DNA of 64,000 bases, taken from the NCBI RefSeq assembly GCF_042643165.1, contig NZ_JBHRSH010000001.1, positions 1,426,001-1,490,000 on the forward strand, read 5' to 3'. Both the position numbers and the translations under genes were made by a program. The DNA is from Hyphococcus aureus. GTDB lineage: Bacteria > Pseudomonadota > Alphaproteobacteria > Caulobacterales > Parvularculaceae. The notes beneath the pieces were generated by a model. It was not told the DNA's origin, did no database searches, and worked only from the letters and a program-made list of their open reading frames with translations. Below, piece by piece: positions 42,028 through 50,491 of the stretch (the stretch's first letter is position 1; each line of letters opens with the position of its first letter).

Positions 42028-43148
42028 GCCGCGTCAGGCGAGAGCGCTTCATGCTTTAATTCAGCAATCTCGCCATTGTCCGACATCATGATCGCAACGG
42101 CTCGCGTCGACCGGAATTGCGACAGCACGATCATCACCGTCACGGTGATCGGAACGCTCAACAGCAGCCCTGCAAAGCCCCAGAGCGAGCCCCACACGCC
42201 GAGCGTAAAGAGGACCACAAGCGGGCTTAAATTAAGCGTGCGCCCGACGATGCGCGGTTCGACGCCGTTCGCCATGACCTGATCGGCGGCGATGAGACAG
42301 CCCAGCGTGATGAGCGCCATGCGCAGACCGCCGCCGTCCGGCTGGACGAGCGAGAGCAAAACAGGAAGGATCATCGCTGAAGGCGCGCCGAAGATCGGAA
42401 TGTAATTCAGGGCGAAGATCAGCAGCGCCCAGAAGCCCGCAAACTGCACGCCGATCACCAGCATGATCACATAACTCAGACTCGCCGTGATCAGATTGGA
42501 GACTGTTTTGACAGTAATGTACTGGCGCACCATGACGCCGATATCGCCGATAGTCTCGTGAATGGCTCTACGCTGGCGATCATTGGCGCCGAGCAGGCCG
42601 ATCTTTGTGAAAATGCGCCCCCGCTCGATGAGCATGAAGACGAGGTAGAGGAACACCGTGATGAAGGTGAGGAAATTTGACGTCAGCGATTTGAGCGAGC
42701 CCGCGGCCTGCGACAGAAGCGGGCGGATCAGGCCGATTGCAGATTGTTGAATCTGTTCGACGCCGCCGAGCAATTCAGCGGGCAGGAAGCTGCTTGTCCG
42801 GAAAAATTCTATCGCATCATTCGCCAGCGCTTCGAGGCGCTTCTCATAGCTGGGCCAGGCGCCGAGCAGCGTTTCCACATTGGCGCGGATGATTTCCACG
42901 AACAACACCATGCCGGCGCCGATGAGGATGAAGGCGAAGAGATACCCAACCCAGTCGGGCATGTAATTTCCGACCACCGGAATGCGTTTGACGTTTTCCT
43001 TCAGTGTGTAAATCAGGAAAGCCAGAAAGCCCGCGACCACGAAGGGGATCAGGACGCCGCGTCCCACATAGGCGATGAAGCCGACGAGCACCGCCACAGC
43101 CAGGGTGTAGAAGGTGCGGGCCATGCTATGTCCGGCGGCGTGCGCCAT
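42024..43148 (-). CDS. AI-2E family transporter
   Basis: A 374-residue membrane protein of the AI-2E (PerM/UPF0118) family. About seven helices are visible, with a soluble loop at about 75-165 and the signature FALNYIPIFGAPSAMILPVLLSL near residue 270. Despite the name, members serve as Na or other solute transporters; the substrate is unknown. I use the ATG at 43148, with AAGGA upstream; a longer frame reaches 43232. It is convergent with oxyR and divergent from pabB. Confidence 0.9.
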   Translation of the reverse strand: MAHAAGHSMARTFYTLAVAVLVGFIAYVGRGVLIPFVVAGFLAFLIYTLKENVKRIPVVGNYMPDWVGYLFAFILIGAGMVLFVEIIRANVETLLGAWPSYEKRLEALANDAIEFFRTSSFLPAELLGGVEQIQQSAIGLIRPLLSQAAGSLKSLTSNFLTFITVFLYLVFMLIERGRIFTKIGLLGANDRQRRAIHETIGDIGVMVRQYITVKTVSNLITASLSYVIMLVIGVQFAGFWALLIFALNYIPIFGAPSAMILPVLLSLVQPDGGGLRMALITLGCLIAADQVMANGVEPRIVGRTLNLSPLVVLFTLGVWGSLWGFAGLLLSVPITVTVMIVLSQFRSTRAVAIMMSDNGEIAELKHEALSPDAA

Positions 43149-43305
43149 GGAAGGGCTTCCTTTTCTCAACCACGATCTCCTTGCGGTTAAGCCGATTTGC
43201 TCTTTCGCGCCATAGCAGGGCTGGCGCGCCAACTGCGCGGTCCGCTGTGACCCGCTACCCTATTGCCGCTTCCTTTCCGCAAGGCCCGGCGCTACGACAT
43301 TGTCC

Positions 43306-44655
43306 ATGATCATGTGGGAAATCGACTGGCGCGACCCTCTCAGCGCTTTTGCGCCTCTTGCGGGCGAGGCGGACGCGCATCTGCTCCATGGCGGCGACCG
43401 CTCCCATGCCGCGGAATGGTCGATTATCACGGCTTTCCCGTCGACGGTTCTTACCGCCGAAAAAGACGACGCCAACCCGTTTCTAAAACTGGACGAATTA
43501 TTGCGCGAGCGGTTCGCCGAACGCAGCGATGCGACATACGATCTGCCTTTCGTTTCCGGCGCCGTCGGCTTTGTGGGCTATGAGGCGGCGCGATTTTTCG
43601 AACCCTGTCTTGATCTGCCGCCAGCCCCCTTTGCCTTCCCCGGTGTCGCCCTCGGGCTTTATGACGCGGCGGCGCTTTTCTCGCGCGTCAAATGCAAAGC
43701 GTTTATCGTTGGCCGCGACGAAACGGCCTGCCGCCGGTTGCGCGGCGCCTTGGGAGCAGATCCGTTGCCTGCGCCTGCAGCAGCGCAGTTCGGCGCTCTG
43801 TCCTCGAACTTCACCGAGGCGGGATATCGTGAGGCGGTGGCGGCGGCGATCGAGAATATTCTCGATGGCGATTATTATCAGGCGAACCTCTCCCACCAGC
43901 TTGCGGTCAGCGCATCGGGCGAGGTGTCGCCGTTTGATCTGTTTCGCCGTCTCGCCGAAGGCAGCGATGCTTTTCACGGTGCGTTCCTGCAATATGAGCA
44001 CGGCGCCGTGCTTTCAAATTCGCCGGAGCGTTTCTTCCGGGTGGAGCCGGGCGCCTATGGCCGCCGGCGCATTCTGGCCGAGCCTATAAAGGGGACGCGC
44101 CCACGAGGGACCACGCCCGAAGAGGATGCAAGGCTCGCCAGCGCGCTTCTTGCCGACCCCAAGGACCGCGCCGAAAATATCATGATCGCCGATCTGTTGC
44201 GCAATGACCTGTCGCGCATCTGCTGCGACGGCGCCATCCGCGAGGACGCGGTCTGTGCGCTTATGACCCTCGCCAATGTGCATCATCTGGTGTCGCGCAT
44301 CAGTGGCATATTGAGAGACGATGTGAGCGCCGCGGACATTTTCGCCGCGCTCTTTCCCTGTGGCTCAATCACCGGCGCCCCGAAGATTGAGGCCATGAAC
44401 GCGATCGCCCGTATTGAGAAAGTCGGGCGCGGACCCTATTGCGGCGCCATTGGCTATATTGACGATAGCGGCGCCATGGATTTCGCCGTAGCGATCCGCA
44501 CCCTGATGGTCGAGGGCGCACGGGTCGTCATGCCGGTCGGCGGCGGCGTCACCTTGCGGTCGAAGCCGCAGGAAGAATATGAAGAGACGATCATCAAGGC
44601 GCGCGGCGCTCTTGCGGCGCTGGGCCGTCCGGAAATGGCGGCGGCGAAACCATGA
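43306..44655 (+). CDS. pabB: Aminodeoxychorismate synthase, component I
   Basis: A 449-residue chorismate-using enzyme. The motif PIKGTRPRG near residue 260 has the Lys that marks aminodeoxychorismate synthase (anthranilate synthases have Ala). The rest, including AENIMIADLLRNDLSRIC, SGILRDDVSA and CGSITGAPKIEAM, is complete. With PabA it makes 4-amino-4-deoxychorismate for folate. Start codons at 43300 (TTG), 43306 and 43312 are all possible. pabA overlaps its end (ATGA). Confidence 0.95.
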   Translation: MIMWEIDWRDPLSAFAPLAGEADAHLLHGGDRSHAAEWSIITAFPSTVLTAEKDDANPFLKLDELLRERFAERSDATYDLPFVSGAVGFVGYEAARFFEPCLDLPPAPFAFPGVALGLYDAAALFSRVKCKAFIVGRDETACRRLRGALGADPLPAPAAAQFGALSSNFTEAGYREAVAAAIENILDGDYYQANLSHQLAVSASGEVSPFDLFRRLAEGSDAFHGAFLQYEHGAVLSNSPERFFRVEPGAYGRRRILAEPIKGTRPRGTTPEEDARLASALLADPKDRAENIMIADLLRNDLSRICCDGAIREDAVCALMTLANVHHLVSRISGILRDDVSAADIFAALFPCGSITGAPKIEAMNAIARIEKVGRGPYCGAIGYIDDSGAMDFAVAIRTLMVEGARVVMPVGGGVTLRSKPQEEYEETIIKARGALAALGRPEMAAAKP

Positions 44656-45215
44656 TCCTCGTCATCGACAATTACGATTCCTTTGTGAACAATCTCGCAC
44701 GGTATATCCGCGAAGAGGGGCGTGAGACTTATGTCGTCCGCAATGACGCGATCAGCGTAGAGGACTGCCTTGCGATGCAGCCGGCGGGCGTTGTTATTTC
44801 TCCGGGGCCGAAAACGCCTGCGGAGGCGGGCGTTTCCATGCCCCTGTTGCGCGCGCTTGATGCGAATGCGCCGATGCTTGGCGTCTGCCTCGGTCATCAA
44901 TGTCTGGTGGAGGTTTTCGGCGGCGTCACCCAGCGGGCGCGTTCGCCCCTGCATGGGGAGGCGAGTGAAATACGTCATGATGGGCGCGGTGTTTTCGCGG
45001 GGGCGCCGTCACCGATGATGGCCGGGCGCTATCACTCCCTCATCTCGGTTCCGGCCAAAGGGGGCCCTTTGCATGAGACGGCCTGGAGCGCGGATGGCGA
45101 ATTAATGGGCGTCGCTCATGAAACGCGGCCGTGGTTCGGGGTGCAATTCCACCCTGAATCCCTGCTGACGCCTCATGGGCGGCGAATCATCCATAACTTC
45201 CTTGCGCAGTGTTAG
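44652..45215 (+). CDS. pabA: Aminodeoxychorismate/anthranilate synthase, component II
   Basis: A 187-residue glutamine amidotransferase. The catalytic Cys is C79 (GVCLGHQ), and H167 and E169 (QFHPES) complete the triad. It supplies ammonia to PabB. Its start overlaps pabB by four bases. Proteins of this kind may also serve TrpE, but no trp gene is nearby. The pabC gene follows with a ribosome-binding site in the gap. Confidence 0.95.
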   Translation: MILVIDNYDSFVNNLARYIREEGRETYVVRNDAISVEDCLAMQPAGVVISPGPKTPAEAGVSMPLLRALDANAPMLGVCLGHQCLVEVFGGVTQRARSPLHGEASEIRHDGRGVFAGAPSPMMAGRYHSLISVPAKGGPLHETAWSADGELMGVAHETRPWFGVQFHPESLLTPHGRRIIHNFLAQC

Positions 45216-45231
45216 GGAAGGAGCGAACCCG

Positions 45232-46098
45232 ATGGCGTTCTGGCTAAATGGTGACGTCAGGGAAGATCGTGCGGCGATCCACATCGCCGATCGCGGCTTT
45301 CTTCTCGGCGACGGGGTGTTTGAAACCGTCCTTATGGTGGATGGCCGCCCAGCCTTTTTTTCCGCGCATATAAGGCGCATGCGCGCCGGCGCCGCCGCCC
45401 TCGGCATTGAGGCTCGGCTTGATGAAAATGTGCTCGCCGACGCTGTCATATCGCTTGCGGCGCGTAATGAGGCGAGTGCGGGAAAAGCCTGGGCGCGATT
45501 AACGCTGACGCGCGGCGTTGGCCCGCGTGGGCTTGCTTTCGTCAAAGGGGAATGGTCACCCACCTTGCTGATTTCAGTGAACCGTTATGCGGCGCCATTG
45601 GACCACGGACCGGCGGCGGTGATCGTCTCCAAGCATGTCAGAAACGAACACAGCATCACCGCGCGCTGGAAAACTCTCAACTATCTCGACAATATCATGG
45701 CGAAAGAGGAGGCGACCGTCGCCGGCGCCGATGACGCGATTATGCTGAACTCGGCGCGACGCGTCGCCTGCGCATCGTCGTCGAATATTTTTCTGGTTCG
45801 GGGCGAGACATTGAAGACGCCGCCGTTGGAGGAGGGCGCCATGCCAGGCGTTGTGCGCGGCGTTGTTCTTGAAGAAGCGCAAAAAGCGGGAATTGAAACA
45901 GAACTGGCGCCTGTAGACAGTAAGGAGCTTTTTGCGTCTGCGTTGTTTTTGACAAACAGCCTCATTGGGCTCCGGCCGGCGGCCAAGGCGGGCGGGCGGG
46001 CGCCGGGAGGCGCTGATATGGCGAAGATTGCTGAACTCAAATCACGTTATGAAGCCGCTATGAAGGCGGATCTGGATGCATTCGGGGCGGCGCGTTGA
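45232..46098 (+). CDS. pabC: Aminodeoxychorismate lyase (class IV aminotransferase fold)
   Basis: A 288-residue PLP enzyme of the class IV fold. The PLP lysine is K147 in RWKTLNYLDN; ADRGFLLGDGVFETV and SSNIFLV are the family motifs. With pabB and pabA before it, it should split aminodeoxychorismate to 4-aminobenzoate and pyruvate. I use the ATG at 45232, with AAGGAG eight bases upstream. A branched-chain or D-amino-acid aminotransferase role is less likely. The next gene overlaps its stop (TTGA). Confidence 0.9.
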   Translation: MAFWLNGDVREDRAAIHIADRGFLLGDGVFETVLMVDGRPAFFSAHIRRMRAGAAALGIEARLDENVLADAVISLAARNEASAGKAWARLTLTRGVGPRGLAFVKGEWSPTLLISVNRYAAPLDHGPAAVIVSKHVRNEHSITARWKTLNYLDNIMAKEEATVAGADDAIMLNSARRVACASSSNIFLVRGETLKTPPLEEGAMPGVVRGVVLEEAQKAGIETELAPVDSKELFASALFLTNSLIGLRPAAKAGGRAPGGADMAKIAELKSRYEAAMKADLDAFGAAR

Positions 46099-47264
46099 AG
46101 GCTTTTTCTCTCAGCGAAGACCAGATCGCCCGCGTTATCGGCGCGGCGGCGGCCGATGAGTTGTCGCGGCGATTTAACCGTCATGCGGATTTTCTGACCA
46201 TTGCCTCCTGGACCCAGAATACGCCTCTGGGGCGCGGCGGCCTCTCTCTGGATGAAGAGGAGAAGATCGCCTGCGCCCGGCGCGCAGCGACGCTCTTTGG
46301 GCTTGAGGCTGATTATCTCGCCGAGCGGCCAGCGGAAAAAATCGCCGACTGGGCCCATGATCTCGCCGCTGCGTTGAGCGCCGGTCTTACATCATTTTCC
46401 TTCAAGCCCGCCGCGCGCAACGACGAAGACGCCGCTTTTACTCATAATGCCGACGCAATCTATCAGGACGCGGCGGCGGCGGCGAATGTGCTCTATGGGC
46501 GCCGGCGTCTTTTGTCTTTTGTAGCGCCGCACAGCCTGTTGGGGCTGGAGCTTTCAGTGTTGACGCCGAACCTTTTAGGGATTGAGGCGGTGGACGCGCG
46601 CGGCATGACGCCGGACGAGTTGTCGAAGAACCTCCTATTCGGGGACGTTCTTGTCGCGACGCCGACGCTTTGGCGCTACATGATGCAGGAGGAATTGCAG
46701 GCGCCGGACAATTCCCTCGCCGTGTCCTTTGGCGAGCCCATGACGCCGGAGCTCGCGGTCGACATGCGCAAAAGCGGTTTTGGCGTCTTGCGCGAACTCT
46801 ATGGCTCGACGGAAACGGGACTGATGGCCTGGCGGGACAATCCCGGCGAGGCGTTTGTCCTGTTCGATCACTGGCGGCGCGAGGGCGATGGCCTGATGCG
46901 GCTTTGCCCGGATGGCGAGGCGCGTCAGGTGGAGGCCATGGACCTTATGGCTTGGACTGGCGAGCGTAGCTTTACGCTTTCGGGCCGGCGCGACGGCGCG
47001 GTGCAGATCGGCGCCGTCAATGTTTTTCCCGAAGCGGTCGCAGAGACGTTGCGCGCCCATCCCCATATCAAGGAATGCCGGATTGTCGTCGGCCGGCGCG
47101 GCGATGGCGCGGCGCGTCTTATCGCGAATATCATCCTCGCCAACAAAACCCTGCCCAATGAGCGCACCGCTCGCGACATTGATGTCTGGTGCCGGGTCAA
47201 TCTCCGCCAGCAGGAACGGCCGCAAATCTACAATTTTGAAATGGAAACGGGCGCGCCAGCGTAA
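46095..47264 (+). CDS. Degenerate AMP-ligase (ANL) protein in the pab operon
   Basis: A 389-residue protein related to adenylate-forming (ANL) acyl/aryl ligases, nearest in pattern to the carrier-protein-fused arylate ligases of pigment clusters. The N-terminal 90 residues look like a carrier-protein relic, with GLSLDEEEK where LDSLE would hold the phosphopantetheine serine. The ATP loop, normally TSGSTGxPK, reads SFSFKPAARN near residue 104. ELYGSTETGLMAWR at about 233-246 is intact. The C-terminal catalytic Lys region is missing. So it may bind a ligand without making AMP esters. It starts with TTG, overlapping pabC by four bases, so it is firmly part of this operon. Confidence 0.75.
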   Translation: MKAFSLSEDQIARVIGAAAADELSRRFNRHADFLTIASWTQNTPLGRGGLSLDEEEKIACARRAATLFGLEADYLAERPAEKIADWAHDLAAALSAGLTSFSFKPAARNDEDAAFTHNADAIYQDAAAAANVLYGRRRLLSFVAPHSLLGLELSVLTPNLLGIEAVDARGMTPDELSKNLLFGDVLVATPTLWRYMMQEELQAPDNSLAVSFGEPMTPELAVDMRKSGFGVLRELYGSTETGLMAWRDNPGEAFVLFDHWRREGDGLMRLCPDGEARQVEAMDLMAWTGERSFTLSGRRDGAVQIGAVNVFPEAVAETLRAHPHIKECRIVVGRRGDGAARLIANIILANKTLPNERTARDIDVWCRVNLRQQERPQIYNFEMETGAPA

Positions 47265-47280
47265 AGCTTTGCGCGCCCGT
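47247..47280. terminator. Hairpin at end of pab operon
   Basis: A 10-bp stem, ACGGGCGCGC/GCGCGCCCGT, with a 14-nt loop spans the stop codon of the pab operon. No T-tract follows on either side, so termination would need help. Confidence 0.4.
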
Positions 47281-47298
47281 TCAATGTCGGAGACAGCG

Positions 47299-47757
47299 TT
47301 AGTTGTTGGCGCTGGAATCCTGGGAAAGCGCCGTCGCCTGTGAATATTTGCTCTGAACCTGGGTCGAAACAATCCCGAATTGCCCCTGCTCATCGCCGAC
47401 GGTGATGGTGGCTTCGCAATTGGTCGTGCAGTTATATGTCGTACGGCCAACACCGCGATGCACTGTCAGCATGTCAGCGCTGGGGGTGCGCACGCGGATG
47501 ATCAGATTTTTCACCGCTTCGCCATTTTCATCGAAGATATAAATATTGGTAAGGCCCGGTGTTTTCCCGAACAGGAGGATGTTTGCATTATCCTGGATTG
47601 TCACATCAGCGATTGCGGGGTTTCCGACCACAATAGACTTCGCCGGATTTTCAAGCTTGAACGGGCGCACCTGATCCATGGTCAGCCACAGCTGCTCTGC
47701 AGCGGCGGTTTGGGTTGCGGCAGCGAAAAAAGCGGCGGCGATAAGAAGACTGCGCAT
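47299..47757 (-). CDS. Stand-alone secretin N-domain (pilus assembly) protein
   Basis: A 152-residue periplasmic protein. A signal peptide covers about 1-20 (ends TAAAEQ). Residues about 25-95 match the pilus assembly N-terminal domain (PF13629) found at the start of CpaC: KSIVVGNPAIADVTIQDNANILLFGKTPGLTNIYIFDENG. It carries a cysteine pair (YNCTTNCEA) and a polar Gln/Ser tail. It may assist the CpaC secretin encoded 3 kb away. It is divergent from the Crp gene. Confidence 0.88.
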   Translation of the reverse strand: MRSLLIAAAFFAAATQTAAAEQLWLTMDQVRPFKLENPAKSIVVGNPAIADVTIQDNANILLFGKTPGLTNIYIFDENGEAVKNLIIRVRTPSADMLTVHRGVGRTTYNCTTNCEATITVGDEQGQFGIVSTQVQSKYSQATALSQDSSANN

Positions 47758-47943
47758 GGATGGTCCTTCCTCGAAAAGAGGTCTTTACCCTAGCCGTGAG
47801 GTGTCAAAGAAAACTTAAAGGAAAGGGACGCATTTCGGCGGCGGATCGGGCGCCAAACGAACGATCGCAACCATTTACCCGACTGAATTTTACCGGAGCT
47901 TAAAGGGAGAACTGTTAAGGCGGAGGGACCGGTGGAGTTTACA

Positions 47944-48666
47944 ATGACTGCAGTATCGATCCAGCCTGCTGAAATCGGCCCATCCCAGGCGCAGGTTCTG
48001 TCCAGAATTGCGCCTTTTGAAGATCTGCCCGAGGCGGTGCTGTCGCTTCTGAGCGACCAGAGCGAGACGCGCGATTACAGCGCGGGGCAAACAGTGTTCT
48101 CGCTTGGCCAATATGACGGCGCGGAGTTTCTTGTTGTTTTGAGCGGCGCATTGAGAGTTTCCGTCACCGACGGGGCGACGGGCGCGATGCTAATAGAGGA
48201 GGTCTCCCAGGGCGGCATATTCGGCCTGGAGATCGCGATCGCCGATCCCGATCCGTCGATGTTTCAGCAGATCGCTGTCACGGCTGAAAAAGACTGTAAA
48301 CTCGCTCTTATTGACGCGGCCGAGTTCAAATCTCTCGCCGCGAACCGTCCGTCGCTGATGCGCAATGTCGCCATACATCTTGCAAGCCAGCTCGTCGCTC
48401 AGCGTTTTCGCGCCATGGGCGCGCAGGCCGCGCCTGAACAGCGCGTCTATGCAGTGCTTCTTGAATGTGTCGAGCGTGACGCCGTCAGCGGCGCCTGGAA
48501 GATCGACAAAATGCCGAAACATCGCGAGCTCGCCGATCGCGCAGGCGTTGATGAGGCCGCTGCGGCGGGCGCCATCGCAGCTTTAATTCAAGAAGGTGTG
48601 GCGCAGCGTAATTATCCCGGACTGATCGTAAACGATATGTCGCGCCTCAATCAGCTTGCGAGCTAG
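47944..48666 (+). CDS. Crp/Fnr family transcriptional regulator
   Basis: A 240-residue regulator. The cNMP-binding-like beta-roll covers about 15-125 (SAGQTVFSLGQYDGAEFLVVLSGALRVSV). The C-terminal winged helix-turn-helix (MPKHRELADRAGVDEAAAAGAIAALIQEG) is present but diverges from classical Crp. No cysteine cluster of FNR type is seen. I use the ATG at 47944 (GGAG six bases upstream), while a GTG at 47932 would add four residues. It is next to the flp pilin gene and may control it. Confidence 0.88.
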   Translation: MTAVSIQPAEIGPSQAQVLSRIAPFEDLPEAVLSLLSDQSETRDYSAGQTVFSLGQYDGAEFLVVLSGALRVSVTDGATGAMLIEEVSQGGIFGLEIAIADPDPSMFQQIAVTAEKDCKLALIDAAEFKSLAANRPSLMRNVAIHLASQLVAQRFRAMGAQAAPEQRVYAVLLECVERDAVSGAWKIDKMPKHRELADRAGVDEAAAAGAIAALIQEGVAQRNYPGLIVNDMSRLNQLAS

Positions 48667-48690
48667 AGAATATGCGGTTTTCTGTCTTGG

Positions 48691-48711
48691 TTAATCGGTA
48701 TTAACTATAAT
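48691..48711 (+). promoter_or_regulatory. CtrA-like box and -10 of the flp pilin gene
   Basis: TTAA (48691-48694), a 6-bp spacer and TTAAC (48701-48705) directly abut TATAAT (48706-48711). In Caulobacter CtrA sites at such places drive pilin transcription, but its spacer is 7 bp. No good -35 is seen, which suits an activator-dependent promoter. Confidence 0.45.
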
Positions 48712-48833
48712 CAGTATACAGATATAACTTACGGGCTGTTCATCATTTCTTTACGGCTTGGGGGCACGATGTCCGAGACTGAAGGGGATATCCTCTTCAG
48801 CGGTGCAAGTGAAGAGTAAGCAGGAGTCGACAC

Positions 48834-49004
48834 ATGAAAGCTCTTATCAATCGTTTTAAAACCGATGAATCCGGCGCGACGGCCATCGAATACGGCCTGA
48901 TCGCCGCTCTTATCGCCGTTGCTATTATTGCTGCGCTGCGTTCCGTATCCGGTTCGCTCAGCAACACATTCAGCGGAGTTTCCAGCGAGCTCGACGGCGC
49001 GTAA
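48834..49004 (+). CDS. flp: Flp family type IVb pilin
   Basis: A 56-residue prepilin, the major subunit of the Tad pilus. After a basic leader (MKALINRFKTDESG) comes the processing site G-ATAIEYGLIAALIAVAII, with Glu and Tyr at positions 5 and 6 of the mature pilin. It is cut by the CpaA peptidase encoded just after. CAGGAG precedes the ATG. A strong terminator lies between this gene and cpaA, which allows much higher pilin expression. Confidence 0.97.
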   Translation: MKALINRFKTDESGATAIEYGLIAALIAVAIIAALRSVSGSLSNTFSGVSSELDGA

Positions 49005-49025
49005 GCGACGTCCCAGTTACTGGTG

Positions 49026-49056
49026 AAAAAGGAGGCCTTATGGCCTCCTTTTTTTG
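49026..49056 (+). terminator. Rho-independent terminator after flp
   Basis: A 12-bp stem, AAAAAGGAGGCC/GGCCTCCTTTTT, with a TTAT loop, runs into TTTTTTTG. It sits 22 bp after the pilin stop and separates it from the assembly genes. Confidence 0.92.
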
Positions 49057-49128
49057 TTTATATCTAACGGAACATTAAGACCGCGGCGCCTATCTTTAAC
49101 GTCTGAAATTATTGCCGGAGGGCGAGGC

Positions 49129-49635
49129 GTGGTCGCATACCTTCTACTTTCTGTCTTCCCTGCTGCGCTTTTGATTGCCGCGGCGAATGATGTTTACGAA
49201 TTCAAGATCCCGAACTGGATCTCTATCGTTCTGGTCTGCGTATACCCCCTGGCGGGCCTCGCGGTGGGCGCCAGCTACGACGTTGTGGCTGAAGGCGTCT
49301 TGATCGGCGCCGCCGGTCTGGCGCTCGGTTTCGCCTTGTTCGCTTTCAAAATTATCGGCGGCGGCGACGCCAAGCTGTTTGCGGCGACCGCCCCCTGGCT
49401 GGGGCTCGCATCCCTTGGCGTCTTTTTGATCAATACGGCCATGGCCGGGCTGGTTCTCGCCATCGTAATGGGAATGTTCAGGAAATTTCCCCTTCTGCCC
49501 GTTTACGCTCACGCGCCCTGGTTAATCAGATTGCACGAACGGAAAAAGGATCTTCCCTATGCGGTAGCCATCGCAGCGGGCGGACTCCTTAGCTTTTCGC
49601 AAACGCCATACTTCCAATTGGTCATTGGCGGTTAA
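49129..49635 (+). CDS. cpaA: Prepilin peptidase CpaA
   Basis: A 168-residue A24 aspartyl peptidase that removes the leader of Flp pilin. The catalytic Asp residues are D21 (NDVYEFKIPNW) and D80 (GGGDAKL). It lacks the methylase domain of PilD, as usual for CpaA/TadV. I use the GTG at 49129, with GGAGGG upstream, because the region before it is not hydrophobic. Two GTTAAC sequences (49631-49636 and 49644-49649) overlap its stop and the gap to cpaB. Confidence 0.93.
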   Translation: MVAYLLLSVFPAALLIAAANDVYEFKIPNWISIVLVCVYPLAGLAVGASYDVVAEGVLIGAAGLALGFALFAFKIIGGGDAKLFAATAPWLGLASLGVFLINTAMAGLVLAIVMGMFRKFPLLPVYAHAPWLIRLHERKKDLPYAVAIAAGGLLSFSQTPYFQLVIGG

Positions 49636-49722
49636 CAAGATCAGTTAACAGAGTTTTGAGAACTTTGCCGCACCATTGGCGCAAGGCGTTCTCTGTAAGA
49701 AGCATGAAAAGGCAGGTTCGAA

Positions 49723-50466
49723 ATGAACGTTAGTCGCATTGCAATTCTCGGCGTTGCTCTTATCGCAGGCGCTGGCGCGTTTGTCCTCATGCTGAGTCAG
49801 AACAAGGACATCACGCCTGTCCAGATCGTTGAGCCGGTTCGCGAAGAGACCGTGCGCGTGATGGTTTCAAGCCGTGATATTCAGCGTGGCGAGCGGCTCG
49901 GCGCAGAAGCGACGAGCTGGGTCACCTGGCCGAAAAAAGCGGTTCAGCCGACTTTCATTACTGAAGATAACGAAGCGGCGCGCGAAGATCTGGAATCGGC
50001 TGTCGCCCGTTCCCTGATCGTGATGGGCGAACCGATCGTCAACGCCAAACTGGTGCGCGCAGGCTCCTCCGGTCTTATGGCGGCGATCCTTGCGCCGGGC
50101 ATGCGTGCGGTCACTATGCGCGTCTCGCCTGAAACTTCTTCGGGCGGGTTCATTCTGCCGGGCGATAAAGTCGACATCATGGTCGCCGGCGGACGCGGGT
50201 CTACCGCTCCGGCGCGCACAATTTTCGAAGATGTGCGCGTGCTTGCCGTAGATACGCTGTTTTCAGAAAACACCGAAGCATCGCATGTGGCGGGATCAAA
50301 CGTCACGCTGGAGCTTGCTCCAACCGATGCGGAAGCTTTCATTGCTGCACGCGACTCAGGTTCGTTGAGCCTGGTTCTGCGCAGCATTTTCAAGCCGGAA
50401 ACCGAGCTTCAGGCGACGGACCGGCGGTCATCCAATGTGAGTGTGATTCGTTATGGGCGTTCGTAA
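49723..50466 (+). CDS. cpaB: Flp pilus assembly protein CpaB/RcpC
   Basis: A 247-residue inner-membrane-anchored periplasmic protein. One N-terminal helix is followed by the SAF domain (VMVSSRDIQRGERLGAEATSWVTWP) and the CpaB domain, with MRAVTMRVSPETSSGGFILPGDKVDIMV. It is thought to stabilise the secretin. The AAGG ribosome-binding site is 12-14 bases upstream. cpaC follows, overlapping in the longer frame. Confidence 0.95.
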   Translation: MNVSRIAILGVALIAGAGAFVLMLSQNKDITPVQIVEPVREETVRVMVSSRDIQRGERLGAEATSWVTWPKKAVQPTFITEDNEAAREDLESAVARSLIVMGEPIVNAKLVRAGSSGLMAAILAPGMRAVTMRVSPETSSGGFILPGDKVDIMVAGGRGSTAPARTIFEDVRVLAVDTLFSENTEASHVAGSNVTLELAPTDAEAFIAARDSGSLSLVLRSIFKPETELQATDRRSSNVSVIRYGRS

Positions 50467-50491
50467 TCAACAACCGGGCCAGGGGGGTCAG

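Noticed and set aside
46095..47264. An intact 4-coumarate or arylate CoA ligase
   Set aside because: The ATP loop and the C-terminal catalytic Lys region are not present, so normal ligase activity is not supported.
48740..48790. A sigma-54 promoter before flp
   Set aside because: A GGGGCAC run is present, but the TTGC element at the -12 position is missing.
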